From: Acaryochloris sp. CCMEE 5410
GTDB taxonomy: Bacteria > Cyanobacteriota > Cyanobacteriia > Thermosynechococcales > Thermosynechococcaceae
Assembly (NCBI RefSeq): GCF_000238775.2
Contig: NZ_AFEJ02000001.1
Span: 1,550,001 to 1,614,000, forward strand
Direction: 5' to 3'
DNA: 64,000 bases
Made by a program: the position numbers and the translations under genes. Of the stretch, positions 38,730-47,778 are shown in pieces (position 1 is the first letter of the stretch; each line of letters opens with the position of its first letter). Below the pieces are notes generated by a model. The model worked only from the letters and a program-made list of their open reading frames with translations, searched no databases and was not told where the DNA came from.

Positions 38730-40838
38730 ATGAGTAAAACACCCCCAGGAGAGGCCCCCCATCCCCACTATCCAGGACCAGAGCTGAATCCAACGCTTCT
38801 AGACGAGAACGAGGGGCAGCCCTTGATAGAGAGCTTTCAGCGAGTCAATTTAATCTCCGAAGATTACCTGCGGTTAGCTGTCATTCAACAGGAAGCCAGC
38901 CAATTTCAGCTTTCTTTAGCCACCTATATTCATCAACTCGAACAATATAATCAGGCACAACAGTCTACTAGCCCTCCCAAACCCCCTCTCCTCAAGCCGT
39001 TTTCGATTCTGGATGCCAAGGTAAGTGATTTTGTCGCTTGGCTTGAAATGATTTCGATCATCAAGCTGGCAACGGTCCTGGGGGAAGCAGCTATTCTCAT
39101 TGCTTTTATTTCCTATCTTTTCTCTATCCCTTATCAACAGCAAAAGAAGATAGAAGATGCGCGGAATGTTCTGGTCGATCAAAAGGGGCAACAACATAGT
39201 GATGGCAGAATAGCGGCCCTCAAAACCCTCGATTCACTCTGTGCGAGTAATGCTGGCCTGCAGGCCCCCAAGGCCCAAATGGTCGGCATTCAACTGAATC
39301 AATGCCACAAACTCTCGGTCAGTCTCCATAGTATTCAGCAATGGCCTTTCCAATTTTTCGAGCATCAAGGGATTGATTTATCCCACGCCAACTTAGAACA
39401 GGCCAATCTTGCCCATGCCAATCTTGAAAAAGCCAACTTAAAGGGCAGTAATTTAAAGGGCATCAACCTGAGTGAAGCAAATCTACAGGGCGCAAATCTG
39501 CAAGGGGCCAATTTAGAGGGAGCCAACCTGGAAGGAGCCAACCTGCAAGGGGCTAACTTTACGGATGCAGTATTGCATAAAAGCTTACTCAATAATGCCA
39601 ACTTCACGAAGGCCAATCTAACCCGGGCAAAAATGCACCAGGTTCAAGGAATATGGACCAAATTCAACCATGCAATCCTCCATCGTACGGATTTATACCA
39701 AGCCAACTTGAATCGTTCCATCCTCAAGGGGAGCGATTTGTACAAAGCTAACTTGGAGAATAGCTCCCTCCAATCGGTAGATTTTTTAGACGATGCCAAC
39801 TTGCGATCGACGAACTTAAAAAGGGCCGATCTCTCTAAAGCTAGCTTTTGGGCACTCCATCAACTCAAACGGGCCAAGCACTGGCAGTCTGCCATCAAAA
39901 GTCCAAATTGGATGCAAACCATTGCCCGTCCTCGCTCACCTCGCTTACGAATTGGCTTGATCAAATCAGCCGATAGCACGATCTTTAAAGCCTATGAATT
40001 GGGGATGCGGCGGGCTGCCAATCGGCGGGTAGAAATTTGGAGTTTGCTATCTGCCTCTGGGGTGGAAAATGAAGCCCAAACTATCCAGGAACTGATTGAT
40101 TCCGGGATTGATGCCATTGTGTTGTCTCCAGAGGATCCATTAGGGTCTATCCCAGCCCTTGAAAAGGCTTACCAAGCTGGCGTGGTGGTAATCACGGTGG
40201 ATTTTTGTTTTGACAAAGAAACCGCAAAAGATATGGTGTTTGCCTGTTTCAACACCAATAGCTTAAAGATGGGAGCCGATTCTGCAGAACACCTCACCCA
40301 ATGGGCTGCCACCCATCTCCAGGATCAGCCTTTAAATATTGGTGTGGTGGATAGTGCGGAATATGAACGGTATTACCCCAACTATCAAGGCTTCCTCAAC
40401 GGCATGGCGGCCTCCGACGTTACCTGGAAAGAAGTTTCGTCCGTAGATGCAATTACACAAACCGACATTGCTCACATTAAAGCAATGCTGTCGGAGAATC
40501 CCCAGATCAATATCTTATGGGGCGGATCCAACTTGGCCACAGAACTGTCTGTGGCAGCAGTGGAAGACTTAGGGTTGCAAGCAAAAGTCAAAGTTTTTGG
40601 CATTCTGGATTTATCGAAAGACAAGGCTCGAATGCTATTAGATCCCAACAGTCCTCTACAATCAATCATCGATCAGGCTGGCGTCAAAATCGGCTACAAA
40701 GCCGTCCATACCGCTGTGGAAGTTTTAAGACACAAAAAAACTCAGTACACTGAAGATCCGATAGACCACCGGCTATTGACCCAGACCGATAAAGCGGCTG
40801 TCAAAGAGCTATTAACTGAAGCCAACAGCATTCAGTAG
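38730..40838 (+). CDS. pentapeptide-repeat protein with transmembrane helix and sugar-binding-like (PBP type 1) C-terminal domain
   Basis: ATG 38730 (MSKTPPGEAPHPHYP) is preferred to the GTG at 38721. The 702-residue protein has four parts: a proline-rich N-terminus (about 1-100); one membrane helix, ILIAFISYLF (about 125-140); a long run of pentapeptide repeats (about 210-385) with the A(D/N)LxxAN pattern, e.g. LEQANLAHANLEKANLKGSN; and a periplasmic-binding-protein type 1 domain (about 395-690) like sugar ABC receptors, e.g. IGLIKSADSTIFKAYELGMRR and DSGIDAIVLSPEDP. With one helix, the repeats and the sugar-binding-like domain would lie on the same side, probably periplasmic. This fusion is unusual. 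It follows a substrate-binding lipoprotein gene. Confidence 0.85.
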   Translation: MSKTPPGEAPHPHYPGPELNPTLLDENEGQPLIESFQRVNLISEDYLRLAVIQQEASQFQLSLATYIHQLEQYNQAQQSTSPPKPPLLKPFSILDAKVSDFVAWLEMISIIKLATVLGEAAILIAFISYLFSIPYQQQKKIEDARNVLVDQKGQQHSDGRIAALKTLDSLCASNAGLQAPKAQMVGIQLNQCHKLSVSLHSIQQWPFQFFEHQGIDLSHANLEQANLAHANLEKANLKGSNLKGINLSEANLQGANLQGANLEGANLEGANLQGANFTDAVLHKSLLNNANFTKANLTRAKMHQVQGIWTKFNHAILHRTDLYQANLNRSILKGSDLYKANLENSSLQSVDFLDDANLRSTNLKRADLSKASFWALHQLKRAKHWQSAIKSPNWMQTIARPRSPRLRIGLIKSADSTIFKAYELGMRRAANRRVEIWSLLSASGVENEAQTIQELIDSGIDAIVLSPEDPLGSIPALEKAYQAGVVVITVDFCFDKETAKDMVFACFNTNSLKMGADSAEHLTQWAATHLQDQPLNIGVVDSAEYERYYPNYQGFLNGMAASDVTWKEVSSVDAITQTDIAHIKAMLSENPQINILWGGSNLATELSVAAVEDLGLQAKVKVFGILDLSKDKARMLLDPNSPLQSIIDQAGVKIGYKAVHTAVEVLRHKKTQYTEDPIDHRLLTQTDKAAVKELLTEANSIQ

Positions 40839-40917
40839 TTAGCAGCGAAAAAGTATTTCAAAAATCATACTAACTATCTTAAAAATTAAATATTAACTAA
40901 AAAGAGAAAATATTAAT

Positions 40918-41253
40918 ATGGATTTTTATACGCTTTTGGATAGAATCAAGAAGCAACCCAGCCTTTTTCTTGCAAGACCTAGTACATATGATTTCCAGTC
41001 ATTTTTGTTTGGCTATGAATATGCGAAATCTTTGTATGGAAACTCACAAACTGAGGAAGAAAAAGAATTTTATCAATTTATAGAATGACTGAGAGAAGAA
41101 TTCCCAATAAAAACAAATCATTCATGGACCAATATAATCATGTTTTACTCTTGCGATGAACATGATACATTAACTAAGTTTTTTGGTTACTACTCAGGCT
41201 TAAATCATTGTGTTGAGAATGAAGGCCTGACTCTCTCTGGAGCTATGTTTTAA
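40918..41253 (+). pseudogene. small immunity-like protein with in-frame TGA
   Basis: ATG 40918 opens a frame encoding MDFYTLLDRIKKQPSLFLAR and YDFQSFLFGYEYAKSLYG, then stops at TGA 41086-41088. The same frame continues for 54 codons (LREEFPIKTNHSWTNIIMFY, then CDEHDTLTKFFGYYSGL) to TAA at 41251. The total of 111 codons and the helical start recall small bacterial immunity-like proteins of polymorphic toxin systems, but I cannot name the family. A single TGG-to-TGA change (Trp) would make the stop. No SECIS-like need is suggested by context. An adjacent toxin gene is not seen. Confidence 0.65.
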
Positions 41254-41532
41254 GCACAACAGGAGTCAAATCACAATCGTCCATTGAACAAGAAATCTTC
41301 TCATCAAAAAATTTGTGAAGCTGATAAATGGATAATTATCCTTGCTGCCATAAACTAAACTGCTTGATTGCACCAAATGTTGTGGTCGAGGGTATTTTAT
41401 AAATATGAGGGAGATTTTCTAGTCAAAAAACTAAAACAAAAACATATTTATATATGAAGAAATCAGACTTCCAGAATATTTCTACTTGGTTTCTGACTGC
41501 TATTTCCAAGTAAAAATAGGTGATTTACAGCT

Positions 41533-42300
41533 ATGAGTGATATTCGTGAGTGCTACGAGACTTTTGATCTAGAGCTAGATGCCAGCTTAAGTGATCTGAA
41601 GCTAGCCTATAGAGATCTAGCTGCCGTATGGCATCCAGACCGCTTTACAGATAATCCTAGATTACAGGCAAAAGCAGAGGAAAAATTAAAGCGGATTAAT
41701 AGATGTTATGACATCCTGAAGGCTCATAACTCTCAAAACAGTTCTGCTCATTCTCCACCTAAAGCCACTAAAAAGCCGACTACCCACAAAACAAATAGTG
41801 AACAGAAAAAGCAACCCATAAAGAAACCTGCCGATCTGAGTAGACTAAGGGATCAGCTCCTAATGGGAGATTGGTGCCAAGCAGATCTAGAGACCCAAAA
41901 TATTCTATTGTCATCATCAAATAGACAGTCTGAAGGGTGGCTACGACCCAAAGATGTCGATAACTTACTATATGAAGATCTTCAATCAATAGATAAACTA
42001 TGGAGTGAATTCAGCCATCAGCGTTATGGTTTCAGCATTCAGAAAAAGATATGGGAAAGCTTGAGCTGTCAATCTGCCTTTTGGACCCCCGTATATGAGC
42101 AAAAGTTTGGGGATGCTCTTGGTTGGAGGGAGAACGGTTTTTGGATTAGACCAGAGAAAAGCTTTGAGTATTCACTAGGAGCATCCGAAGGCTGCTTTCC
42201 CAGGTTATATATCTTTTCATTATGGGGATGGTGGTCTTATTCAAACCGCAAAATCGGTAAATTGCGGTTTGAGTTCGAGAGAATTTTCCTTCGTCTCTGA
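41533..42300 (+). CDS. DnaJ-domain / GUN4-domain fusion protein
   Basis: The 255-residue protein has an N-terminal J-domain: IRECYETFDLELDASLSDLKLAYRD-type helices with the HPD motif in AVWHPDRFTDNPRLQ (about residues 30-45). A basic, proline/lysine-rich linker (about 68-100) follows. The C-terminal ~150 residues match GUN4: LLMGDWCQADLETQNILL, the conserved IDKLWSEFSHQRYGFSIQKKIW and a Trp-rich end. Authentic GUN4 binds protoporphyrin IX/Mg-protoporphyrin and activates Mg-chelatase. The N-terminal J-domain would recruit Hsp70, so this may be a chaperone adaptor or a porphyrin-linked protein. Several GUN4-domain proteins in cyanobacteria have other roles. chlH lies about 20 kb away. Confidence 0.85.
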   Translation: MSDIRECYETFDLELDASLSDLKLAYRDLAAVWHPDRFTDNPRLQAKAEEKLKRINRCYDILKAHNSQNSSAHSPPKATKKPTTHKTNSEQKKQPIKKPADLSRLRDQLLMGDWCQADLETQNILLSSSNRQSEGWLRPKDVDNLLYEDLQSIDKLWSEFSHQRYGFSIQKKIWESLSCQSAFWTPVYEQKFGDALGWRENGFWIRPEKSFEYSLGASEGCFPRLYIFSLWGWWSYSNRKIGKLRFEFERIFLRL

Positions 42301-42329
42301 GCCTCTGACTATCGCAAAGTCGCTTTTTC

Positions 42330-44249
42330 CTAACTATTCCTCCTGAGCATTTTTTGGTAACGCCCCAAAGCAGTCAAGGGAAAATGCTGCTGGTAGAGAT
42401 GGTATTTCAGATAGAAATGGCAAGGAAATCCTGTGCCAGTGAAATAATCTTCATCCCAGGTGCCATCCATCTTTTGCGTGGTCGTGAGGTAATTCACGCC
42501 CCGCTCAATCGCAGCATCGGCATAGGCAGAGGTCGCTTCCCCCGCCGACAACAGTCCCATAATGGCCCAAGCCGTTTGGGAGGCTGTGCTAGGCCCTTGG
42601 CCTTTCAGCTTAGGGTCATCGTAGCTGGCACAAGTCTCGCCCCAACCCCCATCCGTATTTTGGCAACTCACCAACCAAGCCGCTGCGTGCTGAATTTGGG
42701 ATTGCCAGCCTTGGGGATCGATCAAGGCTAGGGCAGCCAATACGCCGCTCGTGCCATAAATATAATTTACTCCCCAGCGTCCAAACCAGCACCCCTCCGG
42801 TTCTTGCTCAGCTCGCAAATATCGAAGGGCTCGATCCACACTGTTTTTCCCTGTCGTTTGATGGCAACGACCGATCATTTCTAACACTCGGGCCGTGACA
42901 TCGGCAGTATTGGGGTCAATCATGGCTTTCAGATCCCCATAGGGCAAAGCGTTCAGCCAGTCTTGATCGTTATTGATGTCGAAGGCCGCCCACCCTCCAG
43001 GACGGCATTGCATCGTGGCGATCCAGTTTACGGCTCTGGCAATGGCTGCATCCTTTGCCTGCTCGTCCGGTAGCTGGACCTCGTTTAAGGCCATAACCAC
43101 AACGGCGGTATCATCCACATCGGGATAAAAGCGATTGTCAAACTCAAAGGCCCAGCCCCCAGGTAAACCGCCTGGATTTTTGATGGACCAATCTCCGTAA
43201 TCTAGGATTTGCTTATCCAGCAGCCATTCTCCTGCTTTCACTAGGGCAGGATGATCAGGCGCTAGCCCCGACTCAGCCAGTCCCCGCACGACCAAGGCGG
43301 TATCCCAGACGGGTGAGATACAGGGTTGAATCCAATATTGGTCTTCGGTTTCAAGAGCAAAGGCATCCAACGCCGCCATGCCCCGTTCAATAATTGGATC
43401 GTGGACAGCATAGTCCAGGGCCTTCAGGCCCAAAAGAGAATTAAGCATGGCCGGGATAATTCCACCCCAATCCCCTGTTGCTTCTTGACGCTCCAAAATC
43501 CAGCGTTCAGCAGCGCGAATCCCTTCTTCTCGAAAGGGAACGAGATTGGTCGATTCAGCAAATTTGAATAGGCCATCTAAATAGATAAACGCATCGGTCC
43601 ATTCATTGCTGAGGGGCAGATCAAACTGGGCGCGATTTCGTCCTTCTACATAGAGTTCATCCAGATTGAACCCAGCTTCCACGGCATAGACCGGCTCCCG
43701 ATCCATCACGATCAGCAAGGGAACGGTACTGCCCCTGGCCCAACTCGACATCTCATAAATGGTGAAGGGAAATTGTTCAGGCAACAACATCACCCAGGGC
43801 GGTAAGGAAGGAATACCTCGCCATTCATAGCAGCCGATCAGGGCTAAATGCAGCTTGGTAAACACGCGGGTGCGACTTATCCCCCCATGCTCCAAAATAA
43901 ACTGCCGTGCTCGCACCATGGCCGGATCTTCCATGGGCACGCCTAAGAGCTTCAGGGCCATATAGGCTTCGACAGAAACGCTGATTTCCCCTCCATCGCC
44001 GAAGTAGAGTTCCCAGCCGCCGTGATCTCGCTGTTGCGATCGCAAATACGTCTCCACTTTCTCCAAGGGCCGACTGCGATCTGTTCCCCAAATCTTATGC
44101 AGCAGCACCACTTCAGAAGTAATCGAAACATTGGATTCCAGCTCCGCCCACCAATAGCCCTTCTCGTCTTGCTGGGTGAGCAAATAGCTTTGCGAAGCTG
44201 CGATCGCAGCTTCGAGGGTTTTTGGATTCACTCTGTCTCGAACAGCCAT
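42330..44249 (-). CDS. shc: squalene-hopene cyclase
   Basis: The 639-residue protein cyclises squalene to hopene for hopanoid membrane lipids. The catalytic acid motif DxDD is in RFYPDVDDTAVVVMAL (about residues 373-378). QW repeats are plentiful: QQDEKGYWWAEL, QEATGDWGG, QEPEGCWFGRWGVNYIYG, QNTDGGWGE and QKMDGTWDE. Length is right. It is a monotopic enzyme of the membrane interior. No adjacent hopanoid genes (hpnC/D/E) are seen, so it stands alone, which is usual in cyanobacteria. Confidence 0.96.
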   Translation of the reverse strand: MAVRDRVNPKTLEAAIAASQSYLLTQQDEKGYWWAELESNVSITSEVVLLHKIWGTDRSRPLEKVETYLRSQQRDHGGWELYFGDGGEISVSVEAYMALKLLGVPMEDPAMVRARQFILEHGGISRTRVFTKLHLALIGCYEWRGIPSLPPWVMLLPEQFPFTIYEMSSWARGSTVPLLIVMDREPVYAVEAGFNLDELYVEGRNRAQFDLPLSNEWTDAFIYLDGLFKFAESTNLVPFREEGIRAAERWILERQEATGDWGGIIPAMLNSLLGLKALDYAVHDPIIERGMAALDAFALETEDQYWIQPCISPVWDTALVVRGLAESGLAPDHPALVKAGEWLLDKQILDYGDWSIKNPGGLPGGWAFEFDNRFYPDVDDTAVVVMALNEVQLPDEQAKDAAIARAVNWIATMQCRPGGWAAFDINNDQDWLNALPYGDLKAMIDPNTADVTARVLEMIGRCHQTTGKNSVDRALRYLRAEQEPEGCWFGRWGVNYIYGTSGVLAALALIDPQGWQSQIQHAAAWLVSCQNTDGGWGETCASYDDPKLKGQGPSTASQTAWAIMGLLSAGEATSAYADAAIERGVNYLTTTQKMDGTWDEDYFTGTGFPCHFYLKYHLYQQHFPLTALGRYQKMLRRNS

Positions 44250-44570
44250 AGCTCTTAAAATTCAGTCAATTGTGACGACAGTCGATTCATCTTACCGGAT
44301 TCCGCAAAGGTGCAGCACAATGGTGGTTCCACTCTCCTATCTGGAACACATTCTTAGAGGGAGGAGTCTATGTTAAATAACTGTTTCCCCACCCAAATCC
44401 CCCTACCCCCTTTACTCAAGCGATCACCTTCCGGCATTCTCCCTTCAATCCGTGAAGCGGTCAGGATATCGCTTGGGTATGATGAGGGAGTACTTAGTGT
44501 CTGAAACATTTTGCAAGCTCCCCTTGAACCGTTCTGCACCCCACTTTTTGAGAGGCCCAGCTGACTAACA
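44250..44570. other. 321-bp intergenic stretch between divergent genes
   Basis: I see no supported gene here. A minus-strand frame at 44354-44923 runs through this region and into the DUF928 gene but has no protein-like motifs and is rejected. The stretch should hold the promoters of shc and the DUF928 gene. Confidence 0.5.
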
Positions 44571-45437
44571 ATGTCTAAATATTGTTCTACCCCTGCAACA
44601 CGGATCGCGACCTTAGCAGTGGGAGGCTTAGTGGGAGTTCTATGGTGTGCCTTACCTAGCCATGCTGGATTTAAGCCACCTGGAGATCTATCAAAACCTG
44701 GTAATCGTCGAGGGCTAGCGACACGAGCCGTCGAACCCAGGAAAGGGCCGTTAAACGAAAGTACACCTCGAAGACCTTCCCGAGTGGTTCCGATTCCCTT
44801 ACCCAGGCCGGATGCACCCCCCATCTGGGAATTACCGGATGACCCCGCCTTTTCGCCAGGGCCGGGCCAACCCAAAACCTGTACGGCCAGTGGTCGCCCC
44901 ACTCTCACCACATTGGTGCCCAAAAGTAATATTGGCTTCAGTGCAACGGCTTACCCGACCTTTTATTGGTTTACTCCCACCCATAGCTACCGGATTGTTC
45001 AGTTCAGTTTGTACGAGGTGGGGGCTAACGGTCGCTCTAAGAAAGAAGTCTATTCCACGACTTTCCAGGCTTCAGGCCAAGCAGGGTTATCTAGAATTGC
45101 GATTCCCGATCAAGTCTCCACCCTCGCCTTGAAACCCAAGACAGATTATCAATGGGTCGTGGGACTCTTCTGCACCCGTAAAGGCCGAAATGGTATCATC
45201 GCCAATGGCTGGATTCGCTACGTACCGCCTACCCAAGAAGTCGCTAAAAAGGTCTCAAAATCTAAACTCAAGGACCAAGCGGATGCCTTCGCAGAAGCGG
45301 GCTATTGGTATGATGCCGTCCAGGCCTTAGCTGCCGCACGCCGGGAGAAGCCTGAGGATAAACGTCTCAGTAAGACATGGAAAACTCTATTTGAAGCAGA
45401 CGCCGTTCAACTGTCGGGGATTGCTGCTCAGAAATAG
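44571..45437 (+). CDS. DUF928 domain secreted protein
   Basis: The 288-residue protein has a signal peptide: VGGLVGVLWCALPSHAGF hydrophobic core, cleaved near SHA-GF. A proline-rich, basic linker (about 32-95) follows. DUF928 then covers about residues 100-275: TLTTLVPKSNIGFSATAYPT followed by FYWFTPTH, SLYEVGANGRSKKEVYSTTF, ALKPKTDYQWVVGLFC and DAFAEAGYWYDAVQALAAAR. The family is cyanobacteria-specific and has no defined role; some copies sit next to CHAT-like or two-component genes, but none is seen here. It should be periplasmic. Confidence 0.87.
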   Translation: MSKYCSTPATRIATLAVGGLVGVLWCALPSHAGFKPPGDLSKPGNRRGLATRAVEPRKGPLNESTPRRPSRVVPIPLPRPDAPPIWELPDDPAFSPGPGQPKTCTASGRPTLTTLVPKSNIGFSATAYPTFYWFTPTHSYRIVQFSLYEVGANGRSKKEVYSTTFQASGQAGLSRIAIPDQVSTLALKPKTDYQWVVGLFCTRKGRNGIIANGWIRYVPPTQEVAKKVSKSKLKDQADAFAEAGYWYDAVQALAAARREKPEDKRLSKTWKTLFEADAVQLSGIAAQK

Positions 45438-45522
45438 CCCAGTATCCAATAACATCTAGAGCGTTGTCTAGGTGCATCCCTATGTTCTCAAGGGCAGTAC
45501 GGAAGACTGGCACAGCGCTCTC

Positions 45523-46533
45523 TCACTTCAACCTGAATAATTTGCGAATGGGGCGTGAGGATCTAGCTTCTAGTGAGGTGATCAATTCATACTCTCCTGG
45601 GCGAAACTTTTTCTTAGAGGGTGTAATCCCTAAGGTAAAGGTTCCCACCTTGCGATCTAGATCATTCGTTTCTCGAAACACTTGGATGGGGGGAATTTTG
45701 TCATCCTTGGTCTTGCCAAGATAGCGGAGGATATAAGTGATTTCAGAATCTCCTCGGAATTGCACATTGGCAATGCTGGGTAGTTTAGCTGTAAAGGCTA
45801 GCGTCTTGATTTCAGTGGAGAGTTCACTCAAATCTTCGGCACAGGGGTCTTCCGCATCGCTACTCCCCTCACAAATTTTGATGCTACTGACGCTGTTATT
45901 TAGACCCGCATCTTCAATGTCCCCTTCGTTGCGCTTGCTGACATCCTTAGGATCTGTCCAAACCGAAAAGATCTGCTCTTCGGACAGCGGTTTTTGATTA
46001 CCAATGCCTTCCGGCGTTAACGTCACTCGATAGATACCAGGCTGTAGGTCAACCTGATCCAGCTGCAGGGCCACTTCTCGTTTACCCTTCGGGACATCAT
46101 AAACATTGCTAAACACCTCAGACTCTTGGTCAGGCTCTGGCCAGTAATCCAGGGTGGCTTTAACCTGATTTGCTGTTTTACCTTTGCGGAGTTTCGCGCT
46201 GACCGTAATGGTTTGAGTCTCTTCCAAGAAAGCAATCTCATGCTTTTCACACTGACCGTCTACCGGCGATTTACAAACAGCCACATTGGTAAAGCGGACC
46301 AGATTTCCCCCTGTAATGCCAAGAGCGACGAATAAAATTATCACAGCCAGAAATATTTTCAGAAACCGAGGCTTCAGCCAGGGAAAACGCTGATTGAGCC
46401 GGTCCTGAATGGGGGGAGCCACAATAATGACGGCGAGTAGTGCAATGATAAAACCAAGCCACTCTCCTGAAATCAGCAAACCTAAACTCATTAGGAGCGC
46501 TATCACTGCTAGAAGCCACTGCAAAAATTTCAT
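45523..46533 (-). CDS. membrane protein of unknown function with two extracytoplasmic Cys-containing modules
   Basis: The 336-residue protein starts with three hydrophobic segments (residues about 3-23, 25-43 and 58-80). The remaining 255 residues form a beta-rich extracytoplasmic region. It carries two short cysteine modules, CKSPVDGQCEKHE (about residue 88) and CEGSSDAEDPCAED (about 229), each with a nearby acidic residue. This could be two related Ig-like domains, each opening with a small disulfide loop. GIYRVTLTPEGIGNQKPLSE and GEYELITSLEARSS are the equivalent strand motifs. I do not recognise a named family. It is alone on the minus strand between DUF928 and the DHFR-like gene. Confidence 0.7.
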   Translation of the reverse strand: MKFLQWLLAVIALLMSLGLLISGEWLGFIIALLAVIIVAPPIQDRLNQRFPWLKPRFLKIFLAVIILFVALGITGGNLVRFTNVAVCKSPVDGQCEKHEIAFLEETQTITVSAKLRKGKTANQVKATLDYWPEPDQESEVFSNVYDVPKGKREVALQLDQVDLQPGIYRVTLTPEGIGNQKPLSEEQIFSVWTDPKDVSKRNEGDIEDAGLNNSVSSIKICEGSSDAEDPCAEDLSELSTEIKTLAFTAKLPSIANVQFRGDSEITYILRYLGKTKDDKIPPIQVFRETNDLDRKVGTFTLGITPSKKKFRPGEYELITSLEARSSRPIRKLFRLK

Positions 46534-46656
46534 GGTTTTAGCAAAATATCACCAATTCCCCCACCGTTTTATAGCACTAAATCGTCTATTTACTTTACTG
46601 AAATAGTAATTAAGAACTCTGGGTGAAGCCAAAATTTAGCAGGTCAAACGTCACCT

Positions 46657-47199
46657 ATGGGCACAAAAGTTTCAGTTTTTATTGCGACCAGCTTAGATGG
46701 ATTTATCGCCAGAACCAATGGAGACATCGATTGGCTCAATGAGGCGAATGCAGTAGTCCCAGAAGGGGAAGATTGTGGCTTTCAAGCCTTTATGGCCTCG
46801 GTGGATGTCTTGGTCATGGGGCGTAAAACCTATGAACAGGTTCTATCTTTTGGAGCGTGGCCCTACGGTCAAACCCGAGTCATTGTTTTGAGCCGAACTC
46901 CTATCCAATTTCCAGATGCTTTGCCTGCGTGCATTACCCACTCAGCAGACCCCCCACTCATGCTCTATAATCGCCTTGTCCAAGAAGGAGCCCAGCATTT
47001 ATATATAGATGGTGGGGCTACAATCCAGCGATTTTTGGCGGCGGGTCTGATTGATGAACTCACCATTACCGTGATCCCTATTCTGTTAGGCGAGGGGATA
47101 TCTCTGTTCGGTTCCTTGGCAAAAGAGATACCGCTGACCCTCCTCAGCTCCCATTCCTATGACTTTGGATTTGTCCAACTTAAATATGCTGTTCCTTGA
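46657..47199 (+). CDS. dihydrofolate reductase-like / RibD C-terminal domain protein
   Basis: The 180-residue protein matches the DHFR-like family close to RibD-C: VFIATSLDGFIARTNGDIDWL, DVLVMGRKTYEQVLSFGAWPY, HLYIDGGATIQRFLAAGLIDELTITVIPILLGEG-type segment (seen as HLYIDGGATIQRF) and the C-terminal FGFVQLKY. Proteins of this group bind NADPH, but most have unproven substrates. It is not a RibD since the deaminase domain is missing. Nothing in the neighbourhood suggests a pathway. Confidence 0.86.
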   Translation: MGTKVSVFIATSLDGFIARTNGDIDWLNEANAVVPEGEDCGFQAFMASVDVLVMGRKTYEQVLSFGAWPYGQTRVIVLSRTPIQFPDALPACITHSADPPLMLYNRLVQEGAQHLYIDGGATIQRFLAAGLIDELTITVIPILLGEGISLFGSLAKEIPLTLLSSHSYDFGFVQLKYAVP

Positions 47200-47778
47200 C
47201 ATGGGCTCCCTGCTCCCGCAGATGCATGGACAGCATGGTGGTGCGATCTCAGATCTGTATTGCGGTTTGATCCTTCAGACGATCCCATCCTCATCACTGC
47301 CCCTTCAACTCAAGGATGATCAGGTCGTAAAGTTATGGCCAGCTGATCTCAGCACAATACTTCAAGTGTTTGAATTCCTTTGAGACCCGCGTTTAAGAAC
47401 GGTTCAAACAATGCCGAACAGTTAAAATCTTCAACATCTTCCGGATATACCAAGATCACATCACGCTGTGGCACAGATGGAGCATGATAAAGACATCTCA
47501 ACGGTTCATCAGTTAAGTCAAATCAGTTAAGACATTTGAGAAAAAAGAAACCTGTAAGTGCTGTCTCGTTATCATCAGTAGTCAGCATCGTCTCCATCCA
47601 TTAAGTGCGCTCTCCCATTCAACAAAGGAATTTAAGATCAAGAAGCAGATAACTCTAACCTTTAGACTACCGGAAAACATCAGCGTTGACCGGTAGTCAG
47701 AGCCATCTCCCTCACAAACTTTAGGGTGATCCAGTCCTAAAAACCCCAATATTGACCCATCAAACGCTCCTCATATTT
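47200..47778 (+). other. 579-bp stretch between DHFR-like and ctpA genes, with an upstream hairpin
   Basis: A 74-codon frame (47159-47383) overlaps the end of the DHFR-like gene and is likely a shadow in its first third; I cannot name the rest. The region otherwise contains a 9-bp inverted repeat at 47665-47698, described separately. No RNA gene is recognised. Confidence 0.5.
47665..47698 (+). promoter_or_regulatory. stem-loop upstream of ctpA
   Basis: GACTACCGG (47665-47673) and CCGGTAGTC (47690-47698) form a perfect 9-bp stem around a 16-base loop. It lies about 80 bases before ATG 47779. There is no following T tract, so this is more likely a regulatory or processing hairpin in the leader than a terminator. 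Confidence 0.5.

Noticed and set aside
41086-41088. Selenocysteine at the in-frame TGA
   Set aside because: No sign of a bacterial SECIS hairpin or selenoprotein family; a TGG-to-TGA nonsense change is simpler.
44354-44923. Minus-strand frame of 189 codons over the DUF928 gene start
   Set aside because: Gly/Pro/Arg-rich translation from the GC-rich linker of the plus-strand DUF928 gene; no domain pattern.
47159-47383. 74-codon plus-strand frame after the DHFR-like gene
   Set aside because: First third is a shadow of the DHFR-like gene; the remainder has no recognisable motif.
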